Below, piece after piece: positions 59,601-64,000 of a stretch of 64,000 bases of DNA. Positions within the stretch are counted from its first letter, which is position 1; the number at the start of each line of letters is the position of its first letter. The stretch covers positions 1 to 64,000 of the forward strand of contig JADNRV010000034.1 in assembly GCA_015499995.1 (NCBI GenBank). Reading direction: 5' to 3'. Origin of the DNA: Flammula alnicola. Taxonomy: Eukaryota > Basidiomycota > Agaricomycetes > Agaricales > Strophariaceae. The notes beneath the pieces are model-generated. The model was given only the letters and a program-made list of their open reading frames with translations, was not told the DNA's origin and made no database searches. A program made the position numbers and the translations under genes.

Positions 59601-60449
59601 ACCCCGACTCGGCATCGGCAGTGGAGGAAGAGTCGGCATCAGCTGATGACAATATTCCTGTCGAACGCCAGACACTTTGCCTTCCTTCAAATGGAAATGT
59701 CGGGCCCATGTACGATGAAATTGAGTTGGCGCTCAGAAAAACTCAGGCAAAAGCTCACCTCAATCAGTTACGGGAACTCATTGCCGAGAAATCCTTTCAA
59801 TACTCCGATGTCATTCGGGCAGCACCTCGAAAAGGTGTCCGTACCCGGGGTCGAGCCGCCGTCAAGGATCTCAACATGCGGATATCATTCCATTGCCAGG
59901 TTTACAGCCGATGCCGAGCCCGTCTGGTTCTCCTCCATGCCGACGAAGCAACCTTGCAAAAATTCCGATTATTAAAGAAGGAAGACATTAAAGCCAGCAC
60001 CGCCGTTCTACGGCCGAACACCCCGGGGTCAACAACACTCCAGCTTTCGTGGATTTGGCATTCCGTGAGACGTCATATCTTGCCTGATGCCGATGCCGAT
60101 TTGTCCGACGCCGACCCAGCAACCATTCTGGAATGTAAGTTATCCTTTCCACCATAAACAATTCCTGCCTGAACTATTTTCAGTCAAACGTGTCCACTGG
60201 CTGCGTGCCCGAGCGCAAACTCAAAGATGGCGTGAAGAGTGTATATTGGTCAGGTATGAGATGCAATGGACCGTGCGTTATTTCATGCACAAGAGCAAGA
60301 CTTGGCAATCGGCATTCACCAGTGATCGGCCGCTCACTGCCGGTGCCGCTGCATATGCCGATCGGAAAGTTGTCATGTGGCGTCAATTGGCACTTATATC
60401 TGACAAATCATTTAAAAATACAAATGTACATTATGAATCACCACTATAA
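56682..60449 (+). CDS. KDZ transposase with CxC2 cluster (KDZ2), intact
   Basis: Exons 56682-56957, 57011-58236, 58285-58444, 58506-59323, 59368-60134 and 60184-60449 give 1,170 aa with no stop. The CxC2 cluster (CSHC, CQDC, CRKCMRHTH) is at about residues 125-154. Core residues: VADGNFKADH (Asp510), CARHGCY, IYDIACQ (Asp632), FHVHAHKDEC and GEILEPLW (Glu689/692). The C-terminal exon has HWLRARAQTQRW, as in KDZ1. Intron 3' of exon 2 is 48 bp and in frame, so it could also be retained. The product is a nuclear cut-and-paste transposase of the Kyakuja-Dileera-Zisupton group. It is probably the source of activity for this element and for related elements. Confidence 0.92.
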
Positions 60450-60536
60450 TTATATATTAATTTGTTAACACTGCTATCACAAATTTTGCACCACCCTTTA
60501 TCTTATCCATCTATCACTATTACTGTCACTGTGAAA

Positions 60537-62776
60537 ATGTCCTCCCCCTCTATCCGCACCTTCAACCCCTTCAATCTGCAGCATGGATCAAATAAAACTG
60601 GCACGTCAAGGTCCAGGAAGTCATATATTATGGCGAGTCAAGATTTCGGCAAGCCCTCGCCGTCATAACCGTGTCCGACGGTCGGCACCAAGAGTGGATG
60701 CAGCGGTGCCTGCAACGTGAATTAGTGCGTATTTTCTCATTGAATTTGAATAAATATCCGGTTCTGAAGCTCTTCAAGATGTTTATTATGTCATACATTG
60801 GAATAGCGACCGGAGTCGGGCAGATCGTCGAAGTGCCGATCATTCTGCGGTCACTTGCTGACAGCTGGCGATGGTCTCCGATGCCGATCTGCCGGTTGAT
60901 TCGATTCGGCATTCATTGCTACGCTGGATGTCGGCACCACCGAGGAACAGTTTGGGAGAGTCGTGAAGGAATATCACCTCAGCTGGTGGATGATGACTCG
61001 CCAACCTGCCGACCGTCAGCTTCTTACGGCCATAACACTCGAAACGTGCCTCACACACTACCGCCTCCAGCTACAAATGGAGGCTACAGGGTCGATTGTT
61101 CCAAAGATCATCCCCATTCCTGCCTTCCAACCATCCACACCGATGCCGATGCCGATGCCGACTGCTGCCGGTGCGAAGCCAACCATGCCATTGCTGCTGA
61201 TCTCGTGGGCAAACTCAGGAGTCTGAAAAACTTCGCATCGAGCATGGCTGAATTATCACGCAACGAAGTCGCTACCACCACGCGTCGGGCAGCAGGCTTT
61301 TCATACTGCATGAGACAGTTATTCTGAAGGAGGCACGCACATCTGGATCGGCATCAGCATCGGACTCGGCTGATCTTTCTGTTTCCGAAAAGCGCGAGTT
61401 GAGTCGGCAGGTCGCCGAGGCTGCAGAGGCAGACCTGAGACGTCTTCAGTCCATGCCGCCCACGTCATTCAAGTGGACCTGGGGTGAGCGCCTCACGAAA
61501 GCAGATGTTCTCGACCTCCGCCATTTCGCCAAGCAACGCCTTCGATCTGGGTACAATACCAGCATCAGGGAAGCGAAATTGCCTGGGGAATTTTCAGTGG
61601 CCAACCCCACTACGCCAAACGGCACAGCCCGATACAGCTTGGTGTCTGCCGATGCCGACACCCCACCTCCAGCTACCACTCTGCAATTTCCTGCACACTT
61701 CGGGTCGTTCCACACGAAGACAACCACATCCGAAGATTCCCAACTATCCATCTCTGATGTCGCCTCACGATGGCTTGCCGATAGGAATGATGCTGCCGCT
61801 GCCGATCAACCCCCACCATCGCCTGCTGTTGACGCTGCTACTGTGGCCGCTGCATGGTTGTTTGCACATGGCACTGCTGGCACCTCACATGCAGCACCCT
61901 ACCAAGCTTCCATCTCGGCTCAGGCTGTCGCCTCACGCAGGCTTGCCGATCCCGACGCTGCCCCGACGCCGATGCCGATGCCGATTCGGCCTCCACATCC
62001 CCTACTGCTGTTGGCGCTGCATGGTTGCAACACAGCGTCAACGATGCAGGGGAGTCAACAGATGACGATGAGCTTGATGCTCATGCTCTCGCTTCACGGT
62101 GGCTTGCAGATACGAATGCCGATTCCGACGCCTCAACAGAGGATGTGATTGATGCTGATGCTCTCGCCTCACGGTGGCTGGCAGATACGACTGCCGATTC
62201 TGACACCTCGTCAACAGCCGACAATCTTCTTGAGGCCGAAACGGTAGCCTCACAGTGGCTTGCGCGTCAGGATGCCGGTCCTCCTCCAGCCCCAAACGCT
62301 TACTCTGATGGCCAACCTATCATAGAAATTCCAGCGGATAACTGGTATGCCACACATTCGGACGACGGCGGTAATCACAGGATGCCCAATACTGACAATG
62401 CCTGGGTTAACAGAGTTGCCGTGCCCGACTCCCCACGTGCCGATGCCGATCACAGTGACGACAATGCTTATTCACAGGAAGAGGACGATAGCGACGAGGA
62501 AGACAATGTCAGCGATGAGGGTGCGGATAGTACTAGCGATGGGGTGAAGATAGTACCACCGATGAGGATGAGGATGAGGCCGATGGAGCTGATGACTCTG
62601 CCGATTCCGACCACAACGCCGATGCCGACAGCTCTGATGCATCGGATGGCACACGTCCGCCCGCTTTCAGCCCAGCCACTCCATCGCGATTCACTCTCCC
62701 TCGACCTGAATATGGTGCCCGTGACTTCGCCTTCCTCCCAGTTGAGTGGTTTGGCGACGACGGCATCCCGGAGTAG
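60537..62776 (+). CDS. KDZ2 cargo 4: acidic protein with repeated ASRWLAD motif, two frame breaks
   Basis: Starts near MSSPSIRTFNPF (60537). An exon ending GRHQEWMQRCLQREL stops at a GTGCGT donor near 60726. The C-terminal part begins about 61380 (ELSRQVAEAAEADLRRLQ). It holds at least five copies of (V/L)ASRWLAD, spaced 22-35 residues, separated by acidic Ala-Asp runs, and ends PVEWFGDDGIPE at 62776. The frame changes at CCCC near 61965 and at GGGG near 62543. Both are homopolymers, so they are either true decay or sequence error. Middle exons are unresolved. No family recognised. Confidence 0.5.
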
Positions 62777-63177
62777 TCTATCAGAACATTTTGTCTATTT
62801 TGATGTATTTTGCATTTTTAATGGTTCATATCTTGGCACACGTGCTTTTCCGCCTGATTTTCAGTGTCGAGGGCTCCCGTTTGAGGCAAATCAGCAAGGC
62901 TGAATCAGCGCCAGCATCCCCGATCTCAAGTGCCGACCCTCTTCTTAAGTGCCGACTGACCCCGATTCATGCAAATCGGCAACGCCGACTCGACCGATCG
63001 CTCTCCCGAGCATTCCCTATGAGATATTATTGTCTGTAGTGGAGCCCGATTTTGGGTGCCGAGCTCCCCAACCTTGAAATCGGCAATAGTGATGGGGGGT
63101 CAGACATATTGAACGTGTGGGCTCTAGCGAATTCGGTGTATCGTATTATGTAGTACAAGTAGCTACCTAATTATATA

Positions 63178-63273
63178 TAGTACGTTATTCACTGGTTCAG
63201 CGAATTCGCTGAAGCCGTATCACACGGCACATTGTACACGTTCGCTGTACCATATTATACGGTACACTGTAAC
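63178..63273 (-). repeat. right terminal inverted repeat of KDZ2
   Basis: Complement of the left end, closing CACTGTAAC. Carries the GCGAATTCGC palindrome near 63200. Confidence 0.9.
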
Positions 63274-63662
63274 AAAGGTATGTGCCGAGACACAGGAATG
63301 TACTTACGTCCTCTTTTTCCGGATTAAAAATTACTTTTAACAGCACAGAAAGTGTATCTCGTGGCCAGATGTCGGTCTGTCAGACAGCGTGTGCGGTCCT
63401 TCCGCAAAAGCGGACGCGAGCATTCGAGATTGGAGCTCCAAAAGGTATACGTACATTCGAATGAGATGAGATGGAGATCCCGAATACAAGTGCGGACCCA
63501 AAAGCCAAAAAGAAACATTGCAGGTTTTCGTCATGTAGTAACGCTGAGCTCCAGTGGTCAATGAGGGAAGACATGGGTATCTCCCTGGACCGTAGGTGTC
63601 TCTGGTAATTATACCGTCAAAGCAGCTCATTTCGAACTCTAAACCATGGAGACCGGTTCCAA
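63274..63662. other. spacer right of KDZ2, probably 3' end of the next gene
   Basis: May contain the last exon of the minus-strand gene: the frame reading GDYDGDDWNRSPWFRVRNELL ends near 63616. Nothing else seen. Confidence 0.35.
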
Positions 63663-63944
63663 TCATCGCCATCGTAGTCGCCGTAAAGCACAAGATGCGA
63701 AATTGTGAAATGCCGCGAAGACGACATTCTGATCATCGCCATATTCTTCTACAGCATTCACCAGTATGGCGGTTTCGTCGTAAATGGGTCGGCGAGGGTG
63801 CATAGATTCGAAAGTGGGAATAAAGAGTCCTTGGATGGATTGGGACTGTGCGCATCCCGTATTATCTATCGGCCATTGGTCATCGAATACGACCCAATTC
63901 TTCCGTGGTTGAGAAAGATTTGCAATAAGTTGGAGATGCTCCAT
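63663..63944 (-). CDS. unrecognised protein, first exon
   Basis: 93-codon ORF from ATG 63944, just after an in-frame stop, with a TATA-like box about 35 bp upstream. The sequence (NWVVFDDQWPIDNTGC, RRPIYDETAILVNAVEEY) looks like a folded protein. It probably continues into GDYDGDDWNRSPWFRV in another frame through an unplaced intron or a shift near 63690. No family recognised. Confidence 0.4.
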   Translation of the reverse strand: MEHLQLIANLSQPRKNWVVFDDQWPIDNTGCAQSQSIQGLFIPTFESMHPRRPIYDETAILVNAVEEYGDDQNVVFAAFHNFASCALRRLRWR

Positions 63945-63976
63945 TCAGACGGACGTTTTGAGTGCGAAACGCAGGA

Positions 63977-63985
63977 CTTATAAAG
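63977..63985 (-). promoter_or_regulatory. TATA-like box
   Basis: CTTTATAAG on the minus strand, about 35 bp before the ATG at 63944. Spacing implies a very short leader. Confidence 0.4.
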
Positions 63986-64000
63986 GAGGTATCCATAAGA

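Larger units (their letters stand above)
49942..63273. mobile_element. KDZ2: complete KDZ transposon with terminal inverted repeats and cargo genes
   Basis: 13,332 bp. Contains five genes: a coiled-coil protein (minus), a Zn2Cys6 protein (plus), a multi-exon accessory protein (minus), the transposase (plus) and an acidic repeat protein (plus). No clean TSD is visible: the flanks share only AGGTA (49932-49936 and 63275-63279, not immediately adjacent). The hexamer TCGGCA/TGCCGA is very frequent between the ends and rare outside, which supports the limits independently. The transposase is intact but two cargo genes have apparent frameshifts, so recent but not pristine. Confidence 0.88.

Noticed and set aside
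49932..63280. AGGTA as a target-site duplication of KDZ2
   Set aside because: The copies are not at equal distance from the two element ends, so the match may be chance; no TSD is claimed.

Overview
The window looks like nuclear DNA of a mushroom-forming basidiomycete (Agaricomycetes). Genes are split by many GT-AG introns of about 45-60 bp. KDZ transposases with CxC2 cysteine clusters and a TET/JBP-type dioxygenase are present, a pairing described mainly from basidiomycetes. The only deeply conserved housekeeping gene I recognise is the CK2 alpha kinase at 26.8-28.3 kb. Most of the rest is mobile DNA, with elements inserted inside one another.

Layout. 0-1.2 kb: a FunK1-like gene running off the left edge, split by a 461-bp element with a 7-bp target-site duplication (TSD). 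1.8-3.8 kb: an unrecognised Ser/Pro-rich gene. 4.6-25.7 kb: a KDZ module (KDZ1) made of a seven-exon transposase on the minus strand, a divergent AT-hook accessory gene (21.4-24.0 kb) and a TET/JBP gene (24.4-25.7 kb). Intron 2 of the transposase holds an 11.3-kb insertion, element A (7068-18411). Element A holds a second copy of the same family, element B (8418-14099). A and B each have exact 7-bp TSDs, long inverted arms of hairpins, ~215-bp tandem units and trinucleotide minisatellite, and no visible transposase. 26.8-32.4 kb: CK2 alpha and a divergent 1,096-aa coiled-coil protein. 33.4-33.9 kb: a MITE with a 9-bp TSD. 34.6-35.7 and 46.7-47.8 kb: a duplicated membrane-protein gene, broken in the left copy and intact in the right. 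36.6-44.4 kb: a Ty3/gypsy chromovirus with LTRs differing at one base and two extra ORFs. 49.9-63.3 kb: KDZ2, a 13.3-kb element bounded by ~95-bp terminal inverted repeats, with an intact transposase and four further genes, saturated with the hexamer TCGGCA/TGCCGA. 63.7-63.9 kb: start of another minus-strand gene.

How the parts relate. Both KDZ modules place the transposase head-to-head with a related accessory gene, so this pair is probably the functional core. KDZ1 adds a TET/JBP enzyme that could oxidise 5-methylcytosine. KDZ2 lacks TET and carries a Zn2Cys6 protein, a coiled-coil protein and an acidic repeat protein. The exon chains below were spliced by eye from splice-site consensus and comparison of the two KDZ copies. 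They keep frame but are not confirmed by transcripts.
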